A stretch of 64,000 nt of DNA, taken from the NCBI GenBank assembly GCA_035633215.1, contig DASQFI010000039.1:310001-374000 (forward strand). The letters are read 5' to 3'. The DNA comes from DASQFI01 sp035633215. Lineage in GTDB: Bacteria > Acidobacteriota > Vicinamibacteria > Vicinamibacterales > SCN-69-37. Each line of letters starts with the position of its first letter. Position 1 is the first letter of the stretch. The notes under the pieces were generated by a model, which worked only from the letters and a program-made list of their open reading frames with translations, was not told the DNA's origin and did not search any database. This document shows, piece after piece, positions 51,483 through 59,114 of this stretch. A program made the position numbers and the translations under genes.

Positions 51483-52670
51483 TTACCTGTCAACGTCTCC
51501 CATCACGACGTCCGTGGAACCGATCACGGCAATGACATCGGCAATCAGTCCGCCGACGATCATCTTCGGCAGCGCCTGGCAGGCGATGAACGACGGCGCA
51601 CGTGCCTTGACGCGCACTGGCCGGTTCGTGCCGTCCGAGACGACGTAGAACCCGTGCTCGCCGCGCGGGCCCTCGATCGGGACGTACACCTCGCCCTTGG
51701 GCACATTGAACCCCTGCGAATACAGGAGGAAGTGCTGAATGAGCGCTTCCATCTCGGTGTACACGCGATCCTTCGGCGGCGGCACGAATCGGAAATCACC
51801 GCAATCGTAGGCGCCGGTCGGCGTGATCCGCGCAAGCGCCTGGCGGCAGAGGCCGACGCTCTGGCGCATCTCGGCCATCCTCACCTGGTAGCGCGCGTAC
51901 ACGTCGCCGTCGGTCGCTGTCGGGACCTGGAAATCGAACGTGTCGTACTTGAGGTACGGGAACGTCTTGCGCACGTCGTACGGAATGCCGACCGCGCGGG
52001 CCATCGGGCCGACGAGGCCCATCGCCATCGTCTCGTCGCGCGAGAGATAGCCGACGCCCTTGGTGCGCTTGATCCAGACCTGGTTCTTCGTCAGAAGCTT
52101 TTCGTAGTCGTCGAGCTTCCCCGGGAACTTGTCGAGAAACTCGGTGACGGCTGCGTGGAAGCCGCGCGGCAGGTCCTCGCGCAGCCCGCCGATGCGGAGG
52201 TAGCTCGGGAACATCCGGAACCCGGCGAGCATCTCGTTGATGTCGAGCAGTTGCTCGCGCTCCCGGAAGCAATAGAGCATCACGGTGATGGCGCCGATTT
52301 CCATGCCGTGGGTGCCGAGCCAGACGAGATGGCTCGCCAGCCGCTGCAGCTCCGCGATGAGCACGCGAATCCAGATGACCCGATCCGGAATCGCCGCCTC
52401 GATGCCGAGCAGGCGCTCGACCGAGAGACAGAACGCGAGACTGTTCGACTGCGCGCCCAGGTAGTCCATCCGCTCGACGAGCGGGATCACCTGCTGCCAC
52501 TTCTTCTGCTCACACGTCTTCTCGATGCCGGTGTGCAGAAAGCCAATCGTCGGATCGACCGAGACGATGTTCTCGCCGTCGAGCTCGAGCACCAACCGGA
52601 GCACGCCGTGCGTGCTGGGGTGCTGCGGCCCCATGTTGACGGTCATCGTCTCTGTGCGAATCTCGGGCAT
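51483..52670 (-). CDS. nuoD: NADH-quinone oxidoreductase subunit D
   Basis: A 395-residue subunit of the quinone-reduction site. The ATG at 52670 gives MPEIRTETMTVNMGPQHPSTHGV, the standard opening; a start five codons upstream is possible. The quinone-head tyrosine/histidine region GPQHPSTHG and the hydrogenase-derived loops IGFLHTGIEK, RMDYLGAQSNSLAFCLSVE and the C-terminal VMGDVDR are present. It follows nuoC after a 53-bp spacer with a GGCAAAA-type repeat. Confidence 0.97.
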   Translation of the reverse strand: MPEIRTETMTVNMGPQHPSTHGVLRLVLELDGENIVSVDPTIGFLHTGIEKTCEQKKWQQVIPLVERMDYLGAQSNSLAFCLSVERLLGIEAAIPDRVIWIRVLIAELQRLASHLVWLGTHGMEIGAITVMLYCFREREQLLDINEMLAGFRMFPSYLRIGGLREDLPRGFHAAVTEFLDKFPGKLDDYEKLLTKNQVWIKRTKGVGYLSRDETMAMGLVGPMARAVGIPYDVRKTFPYLKYDTFDFQVPTATDGDVYARYQVRMAEMRQSVGLCRQALARITPTGAYDCGDFRFVPPPKDRVYTEMEALIQHFLLYSQGFNVPKGEVYVPIEGPRGEHGFYVVSDGTNRPVRVKARAPSFIACQALPKMIVGGLIADVIAVIGSTDVVMGDVDR

Positions 52671-52689
52671 GGGGCTACGAGCCACCTAC

Positions 52690-52723
52690 AAAGGCAGAAA
52701 GCTTCTGACTTGTGCCTTTTGCC
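52690..52723. repeat. GGCAAAA-type repeat between nuoC and nuoD
   Basis: AAAGGCAGAAAGC followed by a spacer and GCCTTTTGCC, its rough complement. On the minus strand it begins on the base after the nuoC TAA. Confidence 0.6.
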
Positions 52724-53323
52724 TTAGCCACGATCGTCCCTCGCGGCGCGGTCGGCCCGCTCACGCTGCGCACGGATGTTCTCGGCAAATTCCTCGGGCG
52801 AGAGCTGAATCGGGGACCACGACTGCGTGTCCTTCCGGATCTGCACCGGGTAGTCTTTCCGCAGCGGCGACCCTTCCCAGTCCTCGGGCATCAGAATGCG
52901 GCGCAGATCGGGATGGTGGTCGAACGCCAGGCCGAACAGGTCGAACACCTCGCGCTCGGGCCAGCCGGCCGTCGGCCAGATAGTGGTCACGCTCGCCACG
53001 CGCGCATCGGCGCCGGGGACTCGCACCTTGAGCCGCAGCCGACGCGGCGGCGCCGCGGCGGTGACACCGGGCGCGCGATACGCGTCGCCCAGGCAGGCGA
53101 GATGATAGACGACCTCGAAGCGCGGCTCGGCCGGCAGCAGGTCCACCGCCGTGACGTCGGCCAGGAAGACGAACTGCACCGTCGGATCGTCGCGCAGGAC
53201 GCGCGCGACGTCGAGCAGCCGATCGCGATCGACATAGAGCGTCTCCATGTCGGTCGACGAGGCCGGCTCGACCGCGTCGGACAGGCCCGCGTTGCGAAGC
53301 GCATCGGTGACTACTGGATCCAT
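52724..53323 (-). CDS. nuoC: NADH-quinone oxidoreductase subunit C
   Basis: A 199-residue hydrophilic subunit at the junction of the two arms. The family motif W-x-x-A-x-W-x-E-R-E-x-x-D-x-F-G appears as WPTAGWPEREVFDLFGLAF, followed by HHPDLRRILMPEDWEGSPLRKDYPV. The first 50 residues are less conserved, which is normal. It starts MDPVVTDALRNAGLSD. It is preceded by nuoB and a 26-bp spacer. It is separate from nuoD, unlike the E. coli fusion. Confidence 0.95.
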   Translation of the reverse strand: MDPVVTDALRNAGLSDAVEPASSTDMETLYVDRDRLLDVARVLRDDPTVQFVFLADVTAVDLLPAEPRFEVVYHLACLGDAYRAPGVTAAAPPRRLRLKVRVPGADARVASVTTIWPTAGWPEREVFDLFGLAFDHHPDLRRILMPEDWEGSPLRKDYPVQIRKDTQSWSPIQLSPEEFAENIRAQRERADRAARDDRG

Positions 53324-53330
53324 GAGACGT

Positions 53331-53349
53331 CAAAAGGCAAACGGCAGAA
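53331..53349 (-). repeat. Short GGCAAAC/GGCAGAA repeat between nuoB and nuoC
   Basis: AAAAGGCAAACGGCAGAA: two 7-bp units. On the minus strand it begins on the base after the nuoB TAG. Confidence 0.5.
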
Positions 53350-53814
53350 CTACGCACTCATCCGTTGCTGGTCGATCTTGCGCTGGAGCTGGACGATGCC
53401 GTAGATGAGCGACTCGGGGCGGGGCGGGCAGCCGGGCACGAACACGTCAATCGGCACGACCTGGTCCACGCCCTGGACGATGGCGTAGTTGTCGAACACC
53501 CCGCCGCAGCTCGCGCAGGCGCCCATCGAAATCACCCACTTCGGCTCCGGCATCTGGTCGTAGATGCGCCGCAGCACGGGCGCCATCTTTCGCGACAGGC
53601 GCCCGGCCACAATCATCAGATCCGACTGGCGCGGCGACCCGCGGAAGACCTCGGCGCCGAAGCGCGCGATGTCGTAGCGGCCGCAGCTCATCGCCATCAT
53701 CTCGATCGCGCAGCAGGCGAGCCCGAACGTGACCGGCCAGATGGCCGATCGGCGCGCCCACTGCACCATTTTTTCCACCGTCGTCGTCAGGACGGGAATT
53801 TCAATTTCGGCCAT
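53350..53814 (-). CDS. nuoB: NADH-quinone oxidoreductase subunit B
   Basis: A 154-residue subunit holding cluster N2, the last iron-sulfur cluster before quinone. The ligands are in FGLACCAIEMMAMSCGRYD, SMGACASCGG and VPGCPPRPESL. The ATG at 53814 gives MAEIEIPVLTTTVEKMVQWARRSA; the frame is open nine codons further upstream but that would extend into nuoA. It overlaps the nuoA stop by 14 bases, suggesting coupling. Confidence 0.97.
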   Translation of the reverse strand: MAEIEIPVLTTTVEKMVQWARRSAIWPVTFGLACCAIEMMAMSCGRYDIARFGAEVFRGSPRQSDLMIVAGRLSRKMAPVLRRIYDQMPEPKWVISMGACASCGGVFDNYAIVQGVDQVVPIDVFVPGCPPRPESLIYGIVQLQRKIDQQRMSA

Positions 53815-54175
53815 GTCGCTCCTTGCTCCAGTCGAACGCACCTTTGCGCCAGACGTAGACGTAACCCGTCAGAAGCAGCGCAAAGAACACGACGATCTGC
53901 CAGAAGCCCGGCATGCCGAGCTCGCGAAAGGCGATCGCCCAGGGGTACAGAAATGCGATCTCGATGTCGAAGAGCAGAAAAATCATCGCCACGAGATAGA
54001 ACTTGACGGACTGGCGCTCGCGCGCGTCGCCGACGGGCGGCATGCCGCACTCGTACGGCGCGCTTTTTTCCGGCGTTGGCTTGTAGGGCCCGAGGAACTG
54101 GGACATCAGGACCGAGCCGCCGGCAAAGCCGACACCCAGGCCGATCATGATGAGGATGGGAAGAAAACCGTCCAT
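53801..54175 (-). CDS. nuoA: NADH-quinone oxidoreductase subunit A
   Basis: A 124-residue membrane subunit with three spans. The ATG at 54175 gives MDGFLPILIMIGLGVGFAGGSVLM; upstream codons in frame do not resemble NuoA. Conserved stretches are YECGMPPVGDAR, FYLVAMIFLLFDIEIAFLYPWA and the C-terminal FFALLLTGYVYVWRKGA. It is the first gene of the operon, with a promoter-like sequence 60-90 bp upstream. Confidence 0.96.
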   Translation of the reverse strand: MDGFLPILIMIGLGVGFAGGSVLMSQFLGPYKPTPEKSAPYECGMPPVGDARERQSVKFYLVAMIFLLFDIEIAFLYPWAIAFRELGMPGFWQIVVFFALLLTGYVYVWRKGAFDWSKERHGRN

Positions 54176-54233
54176 GTCCTGGTGGCGGGCCCCCGGCCCC
54201 GACGCGGAGCTTGTGCTCCCGAGGATCAAGCGT

Positions 54234-54263
54234 AATTTAGCCGCCGGCCGCGATCCAAGTCAA
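54234..54263 (-). promoter_or_regulatory. Candidate promoter of the nuo operon
   Basis: On the minus strand TTGACT is followed by an 18-bp spacer and TAAATT. It lies 59 bp ahead of nuoA, in the divergent gap to the glycosyltransferase gene. Confidence 0.6.
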
Positions 54264-54337
54264 TGACAGCCGGCGCGCGAACATGTGCCACGCGCGCGCA
54301 CAAACCGTGCTGCACCAACGCGATAGACTGACGCGCG

Positions 54338-55741
54338 ATGCGTGTCGCATGGTTCACGCCTTGGCCGCCGCAGCGGAGCGGTGTCGCCGGGCGCTCGGCC
54401 GAAATCGTGCCGCTCCTCGCGGCGGCCCGACACGGCATCGACGTGTTCGTCGACGAAGCCTCCGTTGCGGTCGCGCGCACCTTCGACGCGGATCCACCCA
54501 CGATCGGCGCGATCCGCGTGCAGAGCGCGCACGACTTCGTCTGGCGCGCCGCCGAACGGCAGTACGACGTCGTCGTCTACCAGTTGGGTAACTCCACGAC
54601 TCACGAGTTCATCTGGCCGTATCTGTTTCGGTGGCCGGGATTGGCGGTGTTGCACGACACGCACCTGCACCACGCACGGGGCCGGGCGCTCCTGTCCAGG
54701 AAGCGCGCGGCCGAGTACCGCGCTGAATTTGCCTGGAACCATCCCGAGCTGCCCGTTGACCTGGCGGAGCTTGCGATTCGCGGCTTCGACGGTCCTTATT
54801 ATTACGACTGGTCGATGGTGCGGAGCGTGGTCGTCGCGTCGAGGCTTGTCGCGACACACTGCCGCGGATCGCTCGACGAGTTGCGGGAGTCGTGGCCGGA
54901 CCGCGAGTATGAGTCCATCGCCCTTGCCGAAGGCGTCCGGACGGCCCCGACAGACGCCGAACGCGATTCGATTCGTCGATCGATCGGCATCCCCGATTCC
55001 GCCGTCGTGTTCGGCGTGTTCGGAGCCCTTTCGGCCGAGAAGCGCGTCCCCCAGGTCATGCGTGCGTTCGCGGAGACCCACGCGCGCGTCCCCGACGCGA
55101 TGCTCCTGCTCGCGGGCGCACGTGAGGCGTCCGTGGACATCGATGGCCTCGCACACTCACTCGGGGTCTCGGGCGCGATCCGTGTGCTCGAAGGGCTCGA
55201 CGACACCCAGTTCGATCGGACGATTGCCGCCGCCGACGTGTCGCTGAATCTGCGATGGCCGACGGCGCGAGAGATGTCCGGCCCGTGGGTGCGCGCGCTC
55301 GCCGCCGGCCGCGCGACCGTCATCGAGGACCTCGTCCACCTCGCGTGTGTCCCGTCGCTGGACCCGAGGACGTGGCAGCCGCACTCACCGGGCGGCCGAC
55401 CCATCGCGTCGGATCGTCACGAGGCCGTTACGATTGCGATCGACATCCTCGATGAAGATCATTCATTGCACCTGGCGATGCGCCGGCTCGCCCGCGATCG
55501 AGACCTGCGCGACCAACTTGGGCACGCTGCACGCCACTATTGGGAAGCCGAGCACTCATTCGAGCGTGCGACCCGCGACTACGAGCGAGCATTGTCGCGC
55601 GCGGCGGCGCTCCCGGACCCGATCGCCGACCGTCCGGCACATCTGAAGCCTTCAGCGTTCGATCAGGCGCGTGAACTTTCTGCCCGGTTCGGAAGTGAAG
55701 CAGCGAAGATGATCGAGATGTTGGAAGAAAAACCCATGTAG
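54338..55741 (+). CDS. GT-B glycosyltransferase (family 4-like)
   Basis: A 467-residue GT-B enzyme. It starts MRVAWFTPWPPQRSGVAGRSAEIVPLL. The C-terminal Rossmann half has VVFGVFGALSAEKRVPQVMRAFAE, DAMLLLAGA and LEGLDDTQFDRTIAAADVSLNLRWPTAREMSGPWVRALAAG, ending in the usual acidic-x7-E style region. The first half has YQLGNSTTHEFIWPYLFRWPGLAVLHD. Donor and acceptor are unknown. The TAG stop is the first part of a GTAG palindromic repeat. Confidence 0.82.
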   Translation: MRVAWFTPWPPQRSGVAGRSAEIVPLLAAARHGIDVFVDEASVAVARTFDADPPTIGAIRVQSAHDFVWRAAERQYDVVVYQLGNSTTHEFIWPYLFRWPGLAVLHDTHLHHARGRALLSRKRAAEYRAEFAWNHPELPVDLAELAIRGFDGPYYYDWSMVRSVVVASRLVATHCRGSLDELRESWPDREYESIALAEGVRTAPTDAERDSIRRSIGIPDSAVVFGVFGALSAEKRVPQVMRAFAETHARVPDAMLLLAGAREASVDIDGLAHSLGVSGAIRVLEGLDDTQFDRTIAAADVSLNLRWPTAREMSGPWVRALAAGRATVIEDLVHLACVPSLDPRTWQPHSPGGRPIASDRHEAVTIAIDILDEDHSLHLAMRRLARDRDLRDQLGHAARHYWEAEHSFERATRDYERALSRAAALPDPIADRPAHLKPSAFDQARELSARFGSEAAKMIEMLEEKPM

Positions 55742-55837
55742 GGCGGGGCTTCAGCCCCGCCAGACTGCCGGCCCTGACCAGCCTCCGCCAAGGCTTCGGC
55801 GGTCCGCCGTAGCTTCAGCGAAGGCGGAAGGGCCGGC
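55738..55837. repeat. GTAGGGCGGGGC palindromic repeat with a second repeat nested in it
   Basis: Begins GTAG, which includes the stop of the glycosyltransferase gene. The first hairpin is as at 22742 (GGCGGGGC-TTCA-GCCCCGCC). The second hairpin, GCCGGCCCT against AGGGCCGGC, has a ~53-bp insert in its loop (55776-55828), itself a palindrome of the CCTCCGCC-AAGGC-TTCGG / GCGAAGGCGGA type. Confidence 0.8.
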
Positions 55838-55851
55838 CTCCCTCTCGCGCC

Positions 55852-56058
55852 ATGCACATCATTCTCAACGGCGACTCGCACGAACTTCCCGGCTCCCTCA
55901 CCGTGACCCAGCTCCTCGACCGTCTTCAGATCGATCCGCGCATCGTCGCGGTCGAGGTCAACCGTGTCGTGGTGAAACGAGATCGATATTCGGGAACCGT
56001 AATTCCTGACGGAGCCGAGGTCGAGATCGTGACATTCGTCGGAGGTGGGGCACGATAG
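55852..56058 (+). CDS. thiS: Sulfur-carrier protein ThiS
   Basis: A 68-residue ubiquitin-like protein, MHIILNGDSHELPGSLTVTQLL at the start. ThiS carries sulfur as a C-terminal thiocarboxylate to the thiazole synthase ThiG, after adenylation by ThiF. The tail reads VTFVGGGAR. A working ThiS needs to end in Gly-Gly, so the two extra residues after the glycines are odd and would have to be removed or tolerated. thiG is 2.3 kb downstream, separated by a sugar dehydrogenase gene. Confidence 0.88.
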   Translation: MHIILNGDSHELPGSLTVTQLLDRLQIDPRIVAVEVNRVVVKRDRYSGTVIPDGAEVEIVTFVGGGAR

Positions 56059-56135
56059 AGCCGCAAGACATCTCTGGCGCAGGCTTTGCGTACCGTCGAG
56101 CCACACCCAGCATCGACGACGTCAGAGAAGAGGAT

Positions 56136-58244
56136 ATGACCAGACTGCAACGACACATCACGGCAGCCGTCATTCTGCTTGCCGCTTCTGCCCCGCCGGC
56201 CCTGGCACAACTCAAAGCCGAGCTCTTCGTCTCGGGCCTCTCCGCGCCTGTCGCGTTCGTGCAGAGTCCCACGCATCCCAACGTGCAGTTGGTCGTCGAG
56301 CAAGGCGGGCGCGTGCGCGTCGTCCAGGACGGCGTGCTGCTCGCCCAGGATTTCCTCAACCTCACGGGGACCGCGCTATTCGACGGCGAACAGGGACTGC
56401 TGGGCCTCGCCTTCGCGCCAGACTACGCGTCGAGCGGCCGGGTGTACGTGAACTTCGTGAACACGTCGGGCGACACGGTCATCGCGCGTTTTCTGCGCTC
56501 AGCGGGCAACCCGCTGCAGGCGAATACCGCGAGTCGCTTCGATCTCGTCTGGCCGGACGGGAACCCGTTCATCGATCAGCCGGCGTTCCCGAACCACAAG
56601 GGGGGCAACATCGTGTTCGGGCCGGACGGCATGCTCTACATCGGCATGGGTGATGGCGGCAGCGGGAACGACCCGTTCCACCTGGCGCAGAATCCGGCGT
56701 CTCTGCTCGGAAAGATTCTCCGCATCGATGTAGGCGTCGCGCTCTCGAACACGAAGGGATACGCCGTGCCCCCGAGCAATCCCTTCGTCGGTCAGCCGGG
56801 TGTGCTCGGGGAGATCTGGGCGTTCGGCGTCAGGAACCCCTGGAAGTTCAGCTTCGACGATCCATTCCGCGGCGGTACCGGCGCGCTCGTCATGGGAGAT
56901 GTGGGACAAGGCTCGTGGGAAGAAGTCAATTACGAGCCGGCCGCCACAGGCGGACGCAACTACGGTTGGCGCAACCGTGAAGGCGCGCACGACAACGTGA
57001 CGAGTCAGCCGCCCTTCAACATGATGACGTTGACCGATCCGATCATTGAATACTCGCACGTCGAAGGACGGTCCATTACGGGCGGATACGTCTACCGCGG
57101 GAGCGCGCTCGGCGCATCGTATGCGGGCCGCTATTTTTTCGCTGACTTCAGCTTCTCGCGCGTGTGGTCGATTGCCATCACCAACCCCGGCACCGCCGGC
57201 GCGGGCGCGACAAACCTCACTGAGCATTCAGGCGAGCTTGGCGCCGGCGTGACGCTGCCGTCGAGCTTCGGCGTGGACTCGAACGGCGAGCTTTATGTCG
57301 TGAGCTACGCGGGCAGCATCTATCGGATCAGTCTCAACAGCGCTCCGGGCGCCGGGTCGTGTCCGACCGTACAGCCGGGGCCTGACTGGGTGTGCGTGAA
57401 CGGCAATTGGCTGCCGCCAGGTTTCCCGGGCACGACGCCACCAACGCCGCCGACCACACCGCCACCGACCGGATGCACGACACCGCAGCCGGCGTCGGAC
57501 TGGACGTGCGTCAACGGCAACTGGTTGCCACCAGGCTTCCCGGGGACAACGCCACCAACGCCGCCGACCACGCCACCCCCGACGCCGCCACCGACCGGAT
57601 GCACGACACCGCAACCGGGGTCGGACTGGACGTGCGTCAACGGCAACTGGCTGCCACCAGGCTCCCCGGGCACAACGCCACCGCCGCCGACCACACCACC
57701 CCCCACGCCGCCGCCGACCGGATGCACGACACCGCAACCAGCGTCGGACTGGACGTGCGTCAACGGCAACTGGCTGCCACCAGGCTTCCCGGGCACAACG
57801 CCGCCGACGACGCCACCTCCGACGCCGCCACCGACCGGATGCACGACGCCGCAGCCGGCATCGGACTGGACGTGTGTCAACGGTAACTGGCTGCCACCAG
57901 GCTTCCCGGGCACGCCGCCTTCAACTCCGCCGACAACGCCGCCGCCAACGAGTTGCCCTGGGTCCGATCCGTTCCTGGGTCTGCCCGGACTTGCCGGGGT
58001 TTGCATCAACGGCAACTGGATTCCGACGGAGCTGATCCAAGGCGCCACCGCGACCGTGCAGTTCCATCCGGAGTCGGGCGGTTTCTGGGCGCTCCATCTC
58101 GACGATGGCCGCGTGTTCGTCCCGATGGGCGGCCTCGCGCCGGCGTTTCAGACGAACGGGCGGCGTGTGACGTTCAGCGGGAAAGTGCGGATCGATCTGC
58201 CGTCGACGCCGGGGGCGATTGTCGAGGTGTTGCAGATTCAGTGA
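56136..58244 (+). CDS. Secreted PQQ-dependent sugar dehydrogenase with Cys/Pro-rich repeats
   Basis: A 702-residue protein. A signal peptide ends ...PALAQ (residue 25). Residues about 26-400 form a six-bladed beta-propeller of the soluble glucose/sorbosone dehydrogenase family (GSDH): VVEQGGRVRVVQDG, GEQGLLGLAFAPDY, HKGGNIVFGPDGMLYIGMGDGG, EIWAFGVRNPWKFSFD, GDVGQGSWEEVNY. Then come five repeats of C-(5-9)-DW-x-C-V-N-G-N-W-L-P-P-G with Thr/Pro linkers (57358-57950), a sixth degenerate copy, and a C-terminal domain. Two cysteines per repeat may form disulfides. Substrate is unknown. It lies between thiS and thiG, with palindromic repeats on both sides. Confidence 0.88.
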   Translation: MTRLQRHITAAVILLAASAPPALAQLKAELFVSGLSAPVAFVQSPTHPNVQLVVEQGGRVRVVQDGVLLAQDFLNLTGTALFDGEQGLLGLAFAPDYASSGRVYVNFVNTSGDTVIARFLRSAGNPLQANTASRFDLVWPDGNPFIDQPAFPNHKGGNIVFGPDGMLYIGMGDGGSGNDPFHLAQNPASLLGKILRIDVGVALSNTKGYAVPPSNPFVGQPGVLGEIWAFGVRNPWKFSFDDPFRGGTGALVMGDVGQGSWEEVNYEPAATGGRNYGWRNREGAHDNVTSQPPFNMMTLTDPIIEYSHVEGRSITGGYVYRGSALGASYAGRYFFADFSFSRVWSIAITNPGTAGAGATNLTEHSGELGAGVTLPSSFGVDSNGELYVVSYAGSIYRISLNSAPGAGSCPTVQPGPDWVCVNGNWLPPGFPGTTPPTPPTTPPPTGCTTPQPASDWTCVNGNWLPPGFPGTTPPTPPTTPPPTPPPTGCTTPQPGSDWTCVNGNWLPPGSPGTTPPPPTTPPPTPPPTGCTTPQPASDWTCVNGNWLPPGFPGTTPPTTPPPTPPPTGCTTPQPASDWTCVNGNWLPPGFPGTPPSTPPTTPPPTSCPGSDPFLGLPGLAGVCINGNWIPTELIQGATATVQFHPESGGFWALHLDDGRVFVPMGGLAPAFQTNGRRVTFSGKVRIDLPSTPGAIVEVLQIQ
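57358..58020 (+). repeat. Tandem ~120-bp repeats in the sugar dehydrogenase gene
   Basis: Five to six in-frame units of about 114-126 bp. The cysteine-containing part (GACTGGACGTGCGTCAAC-like) is nearly identical in units 2-5; the Thr/Pro linker differs in length between units in steps of a codon or more. Confidence 0.9.
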
Positions 58245-58249
58245 AGAAA

Positions 58250-58303
58250 GACCTCGGGTGTCATTTCCGCTGAAGATCGCAGCACGAAATGACACCCGAG
58301 GTC
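58250..58303. repeat. GACCTCGGGT palindrome between the sugar dehydrogenase and thiG
   Basis: Perfect 18-bp arms (GACCTCGGGTGTCATTTC) with an 18-nt loop. Starts 5 bases after the sugar dehydrogenase stop. Shares GACCTCGGGT with 28457-28489. Confidence 0.85.
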
Positions 58304-58330
58304 TAAACTGTGGAAAACTAACTCGTCCCC

Positions 58331-59113
58331 ATGATCATCGCGGGTCGCACCTTCACGTCCAGGCTTGTCGTCGGCACGGGGAAATATCCGTCCCACGAGA
58401 TCATGAAAGCGGCGCACGAAGCGTCGGGCACTGAGATGGTGACAGTCGCCGTGCGGCGGGTCGATCTGTCGGGGAAGGGCGCCGCGGCACTGCTCTCCTG
58501 GATCGACCGGGAGCGGATCTTCATTCTCCCGAACACCGCGGCGTGCTACACGGCCGACGATGCGATTCGGACGGCGCGGCTGGCGCGTGAAGCCGGGCTG
58601 TCGAACTGGATCAAACTCGAAGTGATCGGCGACGAGAAGAGCCTCTATCCCGACAACGAAGCGCTGCTCGAAGCCACTCGCGTGCTGGTACGCGAGGGCT
58701 TCGTGGTGCTGCCGTACACGAACGACGACCCGATCGCGTGCCGGAAGCTCGAGGACGCCGGGGCGGCCGCGGTGATGCCGCTCGGCGCGCCAATCGGATC
58801 GGGCCTCGGGATCCAGAATCCGAACAACCTGCTGATGATCAAGGACCAGGCGCGCGTGCCGGTGATTGTGGACGCGGGGGTCGGGACGGCGTCCGACGCG
58901 GCGATCGCGATGGAGCTCGGCGCCGACGGCGTGCTGATGAACACCGCGATCGCCCAAGCCTCCGATCCGGTGGCGATGGCAACGGCCATGAAGCATGCCG
59001 TGATCGCCGGCCGGCTCGCCTACCTGGCGGGCCGCATTCCGAAAAAGCCGCACGCGGTGGCCAGCAGTCCGACCGCAGGCCTCGTCACGCCAGGCGCGCC
59101 CGCCCGGAGCTGA
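58331..59113 (+). CDS. thiG: Thiazole synthase
   Basis: A 260-residue TIM-barrel enzyme that makes the thiazole of thiamin from deoxyxylulose 5-phosphate, dehydroglycine and ThiS thiocarboxylate. It starts MIIAGRTFTSRLVVGTGKYPSHEIM. Signatures are TVAVRRVDLSGKG, the active-site lysine region WIKLEVIGDEKSLYPDN, LGAPIGSGLGIQNPNNL and VPVIVDAGVGTASDAAIAMELGADGVLMNTAIA. thiS lies upstream beyond the inserted dehydrogenase gene. A methyltransferase gene follows one base later. Confidence 0.97.
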   Translation: MIIAGRTFTSRLVVGTGKYPSHEIMKAAHEASGTEMVTVAVRRVDLSGKGAAALLSWIDRERIFILPNTAACYTADDAIRTARLAREAGLSNWIKLEVIGDEKSLYPDNEALLEATRVLVREGFVVLPYTNDDPIACRKLEDAGAAAVMPLGAPIGSGLGIQNPNNLLMIKDQARVPVIVDAGVGTASDAAIAMELGADGVLMNTAIAQASDPVAMATAMKHAVIAGRLAYLAGRIPKKPHAVASSPTAGLVTPGAPARS

Positions 59114-59114
59114 C

